Assembly (NCBI GenBank): GCA_021325365.1
Contig: JAJPHF010000057.1
Location: forward strand, 1-36,366
DNA length: 36,366 bases
From: Pseudomonadota bacterium
GTDB lineage: Bacteria; Chloroflexota; UBA6077; JAJPHF01
Direction: 5' to 3'
In this document: positions 23,948 through 31,228 of the stretch, piece after piece
Layout: each line of letters begins with the position of its first letter
Numbering within the stretch: position 1 is the first letter of the stretch
The notes under the pieces: generated by a model
What the model saw: the letters and a program-made list of their open reading frames with translations, nothing else
Told to the model about the DNA's origin: nothing
Database searches by the model: none
Translations under genes and position numbers: made by a program

Positions 23948-24223
23948 TCAGGCGGGCTCCAGCCACTCCTCGTGGAGGTCCACGGAGAGCTTGTCGGCGC
24001 TGGGGCCGCCGAACACCTCGCCCACGGCGAAGACCACGCTGTAGAGCGGCGGGTACGAGCCGCGGTGGTCGATCGGGTTGTAGATGACGCCGTGGACCTG
24101 GCTGACGACCCCGGTCTTGCCGCGGACGTACTGAGGCGTGCGCGGGTTGCCCTCGCGGTTCTCCATCTTCACGCGGACGCGGCTGCCGACGCCGAAGCGG
24201 GGCCGCGTGCTCTGCTCGGTCAT
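23948..24223 (-). CDS. Nitrile hydratase beta-subunit-like protein (C-terminal barrel domain only)
   Basis: This 91-residue protein matches the C-terminal SH3-like barrel of nitrile hydratase beta. It has FGVGSRVRVKMENREGNPRT, PQYVRGKTGVVSQVHGVIYN, PLYSVVFAVGEVFGG and a VDLHEEWLEPA end. The family beta subunit is usually around 200 residues or more, with a helical N-terminal domain that is missing here. In thiocyanate hydrolase the beta-type chain is split into separate N- and C-terminal subunits, so a split organisation has precedent. Its ATG overlaps the alpha-like gene's TGA (ATGA), implying coupled translation. No beta N-domain gene or activator gene is adjacent. The substrate is unknown: nitrile, thiocyanate or other. 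Confidence 0.82.
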   Translation of the reverse strand: MTEQSTRPRFGVGSRVRVKMENREGNPRTPQYVRGKTGVVSQVHGVIYNPIDHRGSYPPLYSVVFAVGEVFGGPSADKLSVDLHEEWLEPA

Positions 24224-25260
24224 CGGCCGTCCGTCAGGCGATTGGCGCGCGGCGCCGGCGCCGCACCGGCGGGCGGCTGCGCCAGCGGCTCGGCCACGCC
24301 GATCAGGCTCTCCTGCGTCACCAGCCGCGCCAGCTCCTCCTCGCTCCAACCCTCGGTGCCGGCGGGGCGGCGCGGGATGACCATCCAGCGGATGTCGGAC
24401 GTGCTGTCGTGGACGCGCAGCTCCATGTGCTCGGGAAGCTGCAAGCCGAACATCGTCGCCAGCGTGCCGCGCGGGTCGCGCACGATCTGCTGCTTGTAGC
24501 TGTCGTGCTTGTACCACCAAGGGGTGTCGCCCAGCAGGTCGTAGGGGTAGCACGAGCAGAGCGTACAGACGACGACGTTGTGGACCGCGTCGGTGTTCTC
24601 GGCGACGCCCATCTTGCCGAGGCGGCCGGGGGGGATGTCCAGCTCGCGCACGGCCTCGCGGCCCTTCTCGAGCAGCTGGCGCTTGAACTCGGGGTCCACC
24701 CAGGCGCGCGCCACGATGCGGGCGCCGTTCCACGGGCTGGGCGCCGGCGCCGTGGTGCGCGCGGCGGCCAGGCGGTCGGCGTCGAGAGCGCCGCGCGCGA
24801 CCAACGCCTGCAAGAAGGCGTCCTGGAGGCGCATGTAGTCGCGCAGGTCCGCCTCCAGCTGGGCGACGCGCTCCGCCAGGGTGCCGCCGTGCGCCTTTTT
24901 GGCGATGCGGAAGGCGGGATCGTAGTCGCCGCGCTCGGTGCGGGTGTCCTCGATGACCATCTTCGCGCCGCCCACGTCGACTGAGGCGAGCGCGTTGCCG
25001 CGCACGTAAGCGTCGAGGCCGTCTTCCAGCGCGCGGATGCGCTGTTCCAGGCCGGCGGCGGTGTCGGGCGGGGCGGGCGGCGGCAGCGCGGCGGCGGCGC
25101 GGAGGACGTCGTAGAGCGTGATGAGACCTCGCCGGTGACAGTAGAGCACGCGCGGCTCGAACCGCTTGACGCGGTAGTATTCCAGGTCCTCCTCCACCGC
25201 CTGGACGTGCGCCTCGTAGTCGTGCATGTGGCCATGTGGCGGCGCCGCTTGCTGGACCAT
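24220..25260 (-). CDS. Cobalt-type nitrile hydratase alpha-like subunit with long N-terminal extension
   Basis: In this 346-residue protein, residues 170-325 match the nitrile hydratase alpha / thiocyanate hydrolase gamma catalytic domain. The metal claw is VCTLCSCYP (Cys232, Cys235, Ser236, Cys237). The Thr in CTLC is typical of cobalt-type enzymes; iron types have Ser. Later blocks DPRGTLATMFG, LRVHDSTSDIRW and PAGTEGWSEEELARLVT are well kept. The family is about 200-240 residues. Here residues 1-130 are extra and helical, with YEAHVQAVEEDLEYY and CHRRGLITLYDVLRA. These look like a second copy of the alpha N-terminal helices or a relocated beta-like helical domain. ATG 25260 has a weak GGTGAG. 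No cobalt activator gene is seen. The metallopeptidase gene upstream is 120 bases away on the same strand. Confidence 0.85.
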   Translation of the reverse strand: MVQQAAPPHGHMHDYEAHVQAVEEDLEYYRVKRFEPRVLYCHRRGLITLYDVLRAAAALPPPAPPDTAAGLEQRIRALEDGLDAYVRGNALASVDVGGAKMVIEDTRTERGDYDPAFRIAKKAHGGTLAERVAQLEADLRDYMRLQDAFLQALVARGALDADRLAAARTTAPAPSPWNGARIVARAWVDPEFKRQLLEKGREAVRELDIPPGRLGKMGVAENTDAVHNVVVCTLCSCYPYDLLGDTPWWYKHDSYKQQIVRDPRGTLATMFGLQLPEHMELRVHDSTSDIRWMVIPRRPAGTEGWSEEELARLVTQESLIGVAEPLAQPPAGAAPAPRANRLTDGR

Positions 25261-25303
25261 AAGCTCACCGTCCTCTCAACCATCAACGAGAGAAGGGAGG
25301 GTC

Positions 25304-25329
25304 GGGGGGACGCCCCCGAGCCCCCGGCC
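25304..25329. repeat. GGGGGACGCCCCCGAGCCCCCGGCC-type repeat
   Basis: This is a close relative of the element at 6096-6120: G-run, AC, C-run, second C-run and GGCC. It occupies the gap between the metallopeptidase stop and the nitrile-hydratase alpha-like start. Confidence 0.5.
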
Positions 25330-25380
25330 GAGGTGCTGCCCTGCGCCCCCGGAAACCAGAGTGCGCCTCCGTTGGGAGCG

Positions 25381-26778
25381 CTACGGAATCAAGCCGACGG
25401 TCGGCAGCAGGCGGCGGGCGGCCGGGACGGCGCTCAGGCCCAGGGCCTGCTCCAGGCGGCTGATCTGGTCCGCCGTCGGCGCGATGATTATTGTCGTGCT
25501 GGTGCCGTCTACGGTCAAGAGCTGCTGGCTGTCGGGCGTGCGCCACTGCACGCGGTTTGCGCGCTGGTCGACGCTCTGCAAGTTCTGGCGGTAGCGCGCG
25601 GTCATCGCCTGGGTGTAGGCGTCGAACCACTCGTTGGCGTTGTTCGGGGTGTCCCAGATGCTGCGCACGACGACGGCCGTCTGGTCGCCGTTGCGCAGCA
25701 GGGCGAACGCATCGCCGGCCCAACCCGCGGACGCGCGGTCGCCCAGCTCGCGGTTCACGAACTGCTGGATGAGGATGCGGTGGTCGATCTCCCCTAGCAG
25801 GTCCTTGCGGCGCTGCTCCCAGCCGGGGCCGAGCGCCGCGGCCAGGTCGGGGAAGTTGACGGGGACGGGCAGCACGTTGTTGACGTACTTCTCGGGATGG
25901 ATGATCTGGGCCGTCGACTTGGGCGGGTTCTCGAAGATGGGCGTGACCGCCGGCCCGTAGCCGGTGCCGCTGTCGATCGCCTGGCGCAGCGTATCGCGGC
26001 CAATTACCGACGCGATGAACTCGGGCCCGTAGACGTAGGGGAAGTACGTCTCCTCGAGGAGCACCAGCGGTACCCGGTCGAGGTTGACCTGGCTGCTCAT
26101 CGACTGCTCCTCGCGCCGCTTCTCCTGGCGCTCGGCGCGGCTGAGGGCATGGATCTCGTAGAGCTGCTCAGAGATGAGCGCGTCGCCCTCCAGGATCGAC
26201 GAGACGGCCAGGTCGCGGTCGGAGTTGTCGGAGTCCTTGGGCAGCAGCGCGCGGATGTCGTAGTACTGGTCCTGCAGCGCGTGGGTGAACTCGTGGGCCA
26301 GGGTCACGCGCTCCAGCGGGCGCGTGAGGTCGGTCCCCGTGATGACGTAGAGCTGCTTGGTGTCGGGGTCGTACTCGCCGAGCACGATGCCCGTGCGGAA
26401 GTCCAGCTCCATCTGGTAGAGATCGACGTCGGGCGCGAGCAGGCCGAGCGCGACCATGAGCTGGCGGCTGTCCTCGATCGACTTCTGCGAGTCCTCGTCG
26501 GCCATGTCGGCGATCATCCGGTCGCGGTACTCGGCCGGCGTGAGCGCCACCTCCGGCACGTCGGCTTTGGGAGTCAGGCCGCGGAGCTGGGTAACGCGCG
26601 CCTTGATCGCGTCGAAGCTCGTGTCCGTGTCGCTGGTAAAGCCCTGCGCGCTCACGCTAGCCGTTTGCAGCGGGGTGAAGTCGCTGGACGGCAGGCGCAC
26701 GGCAATGGCGGCGACGCCGCCCGCGGCCGCGAGCACCAGCGCGACGAAGAGCGCCACGCGGCGCAGCAGCAGATTCAT
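25381..26778 (-). CDS. Membrane-anchored or secreted HExxH metallopeptidase-like protein
   Basis: This 465-residue protein has an N-terminal hydrophobic segment (VALFVALVLAAAGGVAAIAV) as signal or anchor. The zinc motif is LAHEFTHALQDQYYD (His162, Glu163, His166). About 30 residues later, SILEGDALISEQLYE offers Glu197 as a third ligand, a layout seen in gluzincin-like secreted peptidases of Chloroflexota and Actinobacteria. The C-terminal half lacks known domains and includes an AFALLRNGDQTAVVVRSI strand region. No family name beyond HExxH peptidase-like is claimed. ATG 26778 follows GGAAGGGG; upstream in-frame sequence to 27000 lies in the promoter. A TTGACC-17-TATCGT promoter precedes it. 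It runs toward the nitrile-hydratase genes, 120 bases apart. Confidence 0.75.
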   Translation of the reverse strand: MNLLLRRVALFVALVLAAAGGVAAIAVRLPSSDFTPLQTASVSAQGFTSDTDTSFDAIKARVTQLRGLTPKADVPEVALTPAEYRDRMIADMADEDSQKSIEDSRQLMVALGLLAPDVDLYQMELDFRTGIVLGEYDPDTKQLYVITGTDLTRPLERVTLAHEFTHALQDQYYDIRALLPKDSDNSDRDLAVSSILEGDALISEQLYEIHALSRAERQEKRREEQSMSSQVNLDRVPLVLLEETYFPYVYGPEFIASVIGRDTLRQAIDSGTGYGPAVTPIFENPPKSTAQIIHPEKYVNNVLPVPVNFPDLAAALGPGWEQRRKDLLGEIDHRILIQQFVNRELGDRASAGWAGDAFALLRNGDQTAVVVRSIWDTPNNANEWFDAYTQAMTARYRQNLQSVDQRANRVQWRTPDSQQLLTVDGTSTTIIIAPTADQISRLEQALGLSAVPAARRLLPTVGLIP

Positions 26779-26863
26779 CGGCGGAGTCCCCTTCCATAGG
26801 TGAGTGAGCTTCGCGCGCGGCGTCCCGCGAGGTCGCTCGGCGACCGCCATCGCCCCTATACGA

Positions 26864-26892
26864 ACGATAGTAGGCAGGCGGCTCCCGGTCAA
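26864..26892 (-). promoter_or_regulatory. Promoter of the metallopeptidase gene
   Basis: Read leftward: TTGACC (26892-26887), a 17-base spacer and TATCGT (26869-26864). The -10 hexamer is the same TATCGT found before the MFS and PaaA/BoxB-like genes. The leader would be about 80 bases and carries GGAAGGGG. Confidence 0.6.
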
Positions 26893-26983
26893 GGATATCG
26901 CCGGTTTCCGCGCGGAGCGGGACGCCCGACGCGGCCACCCCGTCCACGCGCGGCGCCGTGCCGCCGGCGCGGGGGGCGAGGCG

Positions 26984-26992
26984 TGGTAGCAT
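26984..26992 (+). promoter_or_regulatory. Candidate extended -10 for the Pht5-like gene
   Basis: TGGTAGCAT (26984-26992) gives a TG-extended -10, with transcription expected near 26999, upstream of the AGGGAGGGG ribosome site at 27027. No -35 match is visible. Together with the minus-strand promoter at 26864-26892, it would make this a divergent promoter region. Confidence 0.35.
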
Positions 26993-27041
26993 GGCGCCAA
27001 CAGCCTCGCCCGCTCCGCCGGGCGGTAGGGAGGGGTCCGCG

Positions 27042-28019
27042 GTGTCGAAGCTTCCGCTCACGCTGGCCTGCTGGGACTACGACCGCACGCGCCCGCTCAT
27101 CGACGGGCGCGTGCAGCCCGAGGGCATCGACCTGAACGTCCTGGTGCTGCGCCCGCACGAGACGTTCCCGCGCATGCTGGAGCGCCAGGAGTTCCAGGTG
27201 TCCGAGCTGTCGCTGGCGTCGTACACGACGCTCACGGCGCGCGGGGCCTGTCCCGTCGTCGCGGTGCCGGTGGCGCTCTCCAAGATCTTCCGCCACTCCT
27301 GCATCTACGTCCGGCCGGACGCCGGCATCGCGACGCCCGAGGACCTCAAGGGCAAGCGCGTGGGCACGATGCAGTACGGCTCCACCGGCTCGGTGTTCAT
27401 GCGCGGCATGCTGCAGCACGAGTACGGCGTCCGGCCGGAAGACGTCCACTGGTTCATGGGCGCGCTGGACCGGCCCGGGCCGCCGCCGCTCCTCCCGCTG
27501 AACCTGCCGCCGGCGATCCGGCTGGAGTTCCTCACCGAGCAGCAGACGCTCGAGCGGATGCTGGAGGCGGGCGAGCTGGACGCGCTCATGTCCCTGTACA
27601 TCCCCTCGACCTTCCAGCGCGGCTCGCCGCGCATCGCCCGCCTCTTCCCGAACTACAAGGCAGTCGAGCAGGACTACTACCGGCGCACGCGCATCTTCCC
27701 GATCATGCACACCGTCGTGGTGCGCGAGGACGTACACCGGGAGTATCCGTGGGTCGCGCGCAGCATTTACAAGGCGTTCTGCGCGGCGCGCGACCTGGCG
27801 GTCAACGGGCTGTACGACACCGACGCCCTGCGACTATCGCTGCCGTGGCTCATCGACCACGTCGAGGAGACCTGGCGGGTGTTCGGGCACGACTTCTGGG
27901 CCTACGGGCTGGCGCCCAACCGCCCCACCTTCGCGGCCATCGGCCAGTACGTCCACGAGCAGGGCCTGGCGCCCCGCCCGGTGAGCCCCGACGAGCTATT
28001 CGCGCCGGGCGTCGAGTAA
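27042..28019 (+). CDS. 4,5-dihydroxyphthalate decarboxylase-like (Pht5-type) protein of the substrate-binding fold
   Basis: This 325-residue cytoplasmic protein (no signal peptide) resembles Pht5-type 4,5-dihydroxyphthalate decarboxylase, an enzyme related to periplasmic binding proteins. Visible segments are TLACWDYDRTRPLIDGRV at the N-terminus, PRMLERQEFQVSELSLASY, SCIYVRPDAGIATPEDLKGK, RVGTMQYGSTGSVFMRG, and FPIMHTVVVREDVHREYPW. The family is often annotated as an ABC substrate-binding protein. The lack of a signal supports an enzymatic or cytoplasmic-binding role here. GTG 27042 is chosen because AGGGAGGGG lies six bases upstream. A longer frame back to 26958 would overlap the promoter. 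A phthalate-type substrate is only one possibility. A hairpin follows the stop. Confidence 0.8.
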   Translation: MSKLPLTLACWDYDRTRPLIDGRVQPEGIDLNVLVLRPHETFPRMLERQEFQVSELSLASYTTLTARGACPVVAVPVALSKIFRHSCIYVRPDAGIATPEDLKGKRVGTMQYGSTGSVFMRGMLQHEYGVRPEDVHWFMGALDRPGPPPLLPLNLPPAIRLEFLTEQQTLERMLEAGELDALMSLYIPSTFQRGSPRIARLFPNYKAVEQDYYRRTRIFPIMHTVVVREDVHREYPWVARSIYKAFCAARDLAVNGLYDTDALRLSLPWLIDHVEETWRVFGHDFWAYGLAPNRPTFAAIGQYVHEQGLAPRPVSPDELFAPGVE

Positions 28020-28040
28020 GCAGCCCACTAGGCTGCGGGC

Positions 28041-28090
28041 CCAGGATGGTGTGTAGGTTCGGCTTCGCCGAACCTACACACGGTCCCTGG
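28041..28090. terminator. Hairpin between convergent genes (TTC-loop family, copy 2)
   Basis: The inner stem GTGTGTAGGTTCGGC (28049-28063) pairs perfectly with 28067-28081 around TTC. An outer CCAGG/CCTGG helix (28041-28045 with 28086-28090) closes over an internal loop. The core equals that of 23897-23931 except that a T-A pair is replaced by C-G, keeping the helix. It sits between the Pht5-like gene and the convergent VOC gene. Confidence 0.7.
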
Positions 28091-28098
28091 CCGAGTGC

Positions 28099-28464
28099 TT
28101 AGGCGCGGGTCATGACCTCCAGCATGTGGCCGTTGGGGTCGGGGAAGTAGAAGCCGCGGCCGCCCAGGCGGTGGTTGAGCTGGCCGTCCCAGCCGCCGTC
28201 GGGGCCGCTGCCGATGGGAACGCCCTCGGCCCGGACGCGCGCCAGGATGCCGTCGAACTCCTCGTCGGAGACGAGGAAGGCGTAGTGGTGGCCCTCGAAC
28301 TGCTCGACGTCGTCGAAGTCGAGGGTCAGCGTGTCGTTCACGCGCACCGGGGCGAAGTGGTAGTGGAGACCGTTGTACTCCAGGCCCATGATGCGCGCGA
28401 AGAACTGCGCGGACGCGACCTTGTCGTGCGCGGGCACGATGGTGTGGTTCAGCGTGATGGGCAT
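28099..28464 (-). CDS. VOC-family (glyoxalase/bleomycin-resistance/dioxygenase) protein
   Basis: This 121-residue single VOC domain has candidate metal ligands His7 (LNHTIVPAHD), His60 (FEGHHYAFLV) and Glu116 (DPNGHMLEVMTR). The length matches single-module members such as glyoxalase I-like and fosfomycin-resistance-type proteins, which act as dimers. The reaction is unknown. ATG 28464 follows GGAGG in the leader; an in-frame extension to 28509 is not needed. It differs clearly from the VOC protein at 12724-13218, which is longer. The next upstream gene on this strand is pepF, 152 bases away with a palindromic repeat between, so cotranscription is uncertain. Confidence 0.8.
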   Translation of the reverse strand: MPITLNHTIVPAHDKVASAQFFARIMGLEYNGLHYHFAPVRVNDTLTLDFDDVEQFEGHHYAFLVSDEEFDGILARVRAEGVPIGSGPDGGWDGQLNHRLGGRGFYFPDPNGHMLEVMTRA

Positions 28465-28502
28465 TGCTATCCTCCACAATGTCGGCGGCTGGGAGTGAGA
28501 AA

Positions 28503-28541
28503 CCCTCACCCCGACCCTCTCCCAGGGGGAGAGGGGGAGGG
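28503..28541. repeat. CCCTCACCCCGACCCTCTCCC-type palindrome, second copy
   Basis: This copy shares CCCTCACCCCGACCCTCTCC with 594-634. CCCTCTCCC (28515-28523) faces GGGGAGAGGG. It lies between the start of the VOC gene and the stop of pepF. Confidence 0.75.
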
Positions 28542-28615
28542 ATGCTCTCCCGCTGCGACGCGGATTGCTGGGAGCGTCGCTGCTCTCCTGGGGAGGAGAG
28601 GGAAACCCGCCGTCG

Positions 28616-30424
28616 TCAGGCGCGCTGGTTGAGCGATTCCCAGAGTAGCTCCGCTTCGTCCACGAGTGCCGAGATGTACTGCATGCCTGAGCGCCAGAAG
28701 CCGGGGTCGGCGATGTCGATACCGACCGACGCCATCAGCGGCTGGGGCGCCACGGAGCCGCCGGCGCTGAACGCCTGGCGGTAGCGCGGCAGGAATGCCG
28801 CTCCCTCCTCCTTGTAGCGCGCGTAGAGGCCGAGCGTCAGGAACTGGCCGAACGGGTAGGCGTAGACGTAGAACGGCGTGTGGATGAAGTGCGGGATGTA
28901 GCTCCACCAGACGCTGTGCCCCGCGGTCAGCTCGATGGAGCCGGCGAACATGGCACCGATCTCGTCCTGCCAGACGTTCCCGATGGTCTCGGCGTCTAGC
29001 TCGCCCTGGTTGCGGCGCAGGCGATGGACGCGCTGTTCGAAGCGGTACATGGCGATCTGGCGGAAGGTGGTGGCGAACATGTCCTCGATCTTGCCCGCCA
29101 GGAACGCCAGGCGCTCGCGGGGGTCGTTGAGCCGCTCGCGCAGCGCGTCGAACACCAGGATCTCGCCGAACACGCTCGCCGTCTCGGCCAGCGCGAGGGG
29201 CGGGTGGTACTCCAGGATGCTCTGCACGCGGGAGAGCACGTCGTGGACGCCGTGGCCTAGCTCGTGGCCGAGCGTCATCACGTCGCGCGGCTTGCCGGTG
29301 TAGTTCAGCAGCACGTAGGGGTGGCGGTCGGGCGTCACGGCGGCGCAGAACGCCCCGCCGCGCTTGCCGTCGCGCAGCGCGGCGTCGATCCAGCGCTGGT
29401 GGAAGAAGCGATCGACGATCTCGCCGATCTCGGGGTCGAAGGCGCTGTACGAGTCCACCACCACCCGCCGCGCCTCGTCCCAGGGGATGTCGTTCGCCGT
29501 GCCGGGCAGGGGCGCGTAGCGATCGTAGATGTAGAGCGTGTCCAGGCCGAGCATACTGCGCTTCAGGTTGTAGTAACGCGCGACCAGCGGGTACGCCTCG
29601 ACGGTGGCAGCGGCCATCGTCTCCACGATCGCCGGGGATAGCTCGTTCGCCAGGTGGCGGGCCGACTCGGGCTCGGGATAGCCCCGCAGGCGGTCGTTCG
29701 TCGCCTTGTCCTGCATCAGCGTGTTGTAGATGAACACGAGCTGGCGCAGGTGGCGGCTCAGGCCCTCGCTCAGGCTCTCGGCCGCGCGGCGCCGCAGATC
29801 GCGCTCGGGGTGGTAGAGGTAGGCGAGCAGCGCCGACTCGTTCAGCGTCTGGGACTTGCCGTCCATCTCCAGCGCGAACTCCATCGTGGAGGTGATCTCG
29901 TCGAACAGGCGGCTGAAGGCGCTGGCGCCGGTGAGGTCCTTCTCGTTGAGCACGCGCTCCTCGGGCTCGCTCAGCATGTAGGGCTGTTCCTCGACCACCT
30001 TCTCGACGTAATGCCGGACGCGCGCGAACGCCGGGTTGGCGGCGATCTGCTCCAGGCGGGCGGCGTCGAGCTTCGCCAGCTCCAGCTCGAAGAACAGCAG
30101 GTGGTTCTGGACCTGCGTGCCCTGCTCCTGCACCTTGGCGACGAGCGCGCCGTGGCGGGGATTGGCGGCGTCCGCGGCGTGGACGAGGTGAGCGTAGGTG
30201 CCGGGCGGCCCCGAGCGCGTGAGCAGCGCCTCGTAGCGAGCGAATGCCTCCGCGAGCGCGGCATCGTCCAGGGCGGCCAGGCGGCCCTTGTAGTCCGTCT
30301 CGAACGCCTCCGCCAGCGCCAGCACCTCGGCGAGGTCGGCGTCCAGCTTCGGATCGTCCAGGCCCGCGTACAGCTCGGAGAGGTCCCAGCTTGGCAGCGC
30401 GGCAGGCGATTGTTGCGCCATCAT
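28616..30424 (-). CDS. pepF: Oligoendopeptidase F (M3B family zinc peptidase)
   Basis: This 602-residue cytoplasmic zinc peptidase cleaves short peptides. Its length and order fit oligoendopeptidase F: an N-terminal helical PepF domain (LSELYAGLDDPKLDADLAEV) and then the M3 catalytic domain. The zinc motif is TLGHELGHGVHD (His387, Glu388, His391), with Glu414 in LALAETASVFGEI as third ligand. Downstream SVWWSYIPHFIHTPFYVYAY and GLYARYKEEG are usual for the family. Two ATGs start the frame (30424 and 30421). With CGAGGGA directly upstream, the second gives better spacing. The methyltransferase gene ends 45 bases upstream on the same strand, so the two may form an operon. There is no sign of truncation. 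Confidence 0.94.
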   Translation of the reverse strand: MMAQQSPAALPSWDLSELYAGLDDPKLDADLAEVLALAEAFETDYKGRLAALDDAALAEAFARYEALLTRSGPPGTYAHLVHAADAANPRHGALVAKVQEQGTQVQNHLLFFELELAKLDAARLEQIAANPAFARVRHYVEKVVEEQPYMLSEPEERVLNEKDLTGASAFSRLFDEITSTMEFALEMDGKSQTLNESALLAYLYHPERDLRRRAAESLSEGLSRHLRQLVFIYNTLMQDKATNDRLRGYPEPESARHLANELSPAIVETMAAATVEAYPLVARYYNLKRSMLGLDTLYIYDRYAPLPGTANDIPWDEARRVVVDSYSAFDPEIGEIVDRFFHQRWIDAALRDGKRGGAFCAAVTPDRHPYVLLNYTGKPRDVMTLGHELGHGVHDVLSRVQSILEYHPPLALAETASVFGEILVFDALRERLNDPRERLAFLAGKIEDMFATTFRQIAMYRFEQRVHRLRRNQGELDAETIGNVWQDEIGAMFAGSIELTAGHSVWWSYIPHFIHTPFYVYAYPFGQFLTLGLYARYKEEGAAFLPRYRQAFSAGGSVAPQPLMASVGIDIADPGFWRSGMQYISALVDEAELLWESLNQRA

Positions 30425-30469
30425 TCCCTCGTATCTCTGGCCCTCGCATGTCCGGGCGTTTACCAGATT

Positions 30470-31135
30470 CTACTCGCCGGTGGCGGCAGGCGGCGCGTCC
30501 GCACGCCGCGCCCAGATGCCGTACAGCGGGTCGCCGTCGGGCGGCGTGTGCGCGGCCGCCTCGGGGGCGGTCCAGCCGCCGCTGAGCGTGAAGTAGGCAC
30601 GCACGAGGGCCAGGTGGTCGGCGTCGGTCCCTTCGTGCCAGATGCGCACGGCCTTGGTGGGGAAGCAGCGATTGGAGAAGGTGACCAGGAACGGCGCCCC
30701 GGGCCGCAGCACGCGGCGGACTTCGGCAAAGACTTCCAGCGGCACCGTGAGGTACTGGACCGAGACGGTGCAGAGCGCGAGGTCGAAGGCGGCGTCCGGC
30801 TCGGGCAGGGCGGGCTCGGCGTTCAGGTCGTGGACCGCCCAGCGCGTGAGCTGCGGGTTGGCGGCCATCTCGGCGGCGTTCAGCCCGATGCCCACGACGG
30901 CGCTCGGCCGCAGGGCGGGCGGCAGGTGGGAGCGATACGACGACATCAGGTCGAGCACCGCCGCGCCCGGCGGCGCGAGCCGCGCGACGAGCGCACCCGC
31001 CGCCGCGATGGCGCCGTCGTCGATGTGTACGACGTAGCGCGGCACGTCGTAGAACGTCGAGTCGGGCCGGGGGTCGACGCGGTCGAACGCCTCGGGGCGG
31101 AAGTGGTCGAGCGTGCGGGGCGCGTGAGCGGGCAT
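30470..31135 (-). CDS. Class I SAM-dependent methyltransferase-like protein
   Basis: This 221-residue protein has a Rossmann methyltransferase core. The motif I position reads AAVLDLMSSYRSHLPP, in which the usual glycine-rich GCGTG loop is replaced by MSSYRSH. Then come VVGIGLNAAEMAAN (acidic or polar end of strand 2 is Asn), FDLALCTVSVQYLTVP (motif IV region) and LRPGAPFLVTFSN (motif V/VI). The methyltransferase type 11-like layout is clear, although SAM binding through the altered motif I is an inference. The N-terminus FRPEAFDRVDPRPDSTFYD is shared by relatives of this subgroup. ATG 31135 has CGGAG upstream. It lies upstream of pepF on the same strand. The acceptor is unknown. Confidence 0.75.
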   Translation of the reverse strand: MPAHAPRTLDHFRPEAFDRVDPRPDSTFYDVPRYVVHIDDGAIAAAGALVARLAPPGAAVLDLMSSYRSHLPPALRPSAVVGIGLNAAEMAANPQLTRWAVHDLNAEPALPEPDAAFDLALCTVSVQYLTVPLEVFAEVRRVLRPGAPFLVTFSNRCFPTKAVRIWHEGTDADHLALVRAYFTLSGGWTAPEAAAHTPPDGDPLYGIWARRADAPPAATGE

Positions 31136-31228
31136 CGGCGGCTCCGGGCGCGGGGATCGGCGCCTGGTCGTATTGTAGAGCAGCGCGGCGAGTGTGCTAC
31201 CCTGCGGCGGAGCGGAAAGGAGGGGAGC

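Noticed and set aside
28506..30449. 647-codon frame on the same strand as pepF
   Set aside because: It is an alternative-frame shadow rich in Arg/Pro. The pepF frame has the zinc motif and family length.
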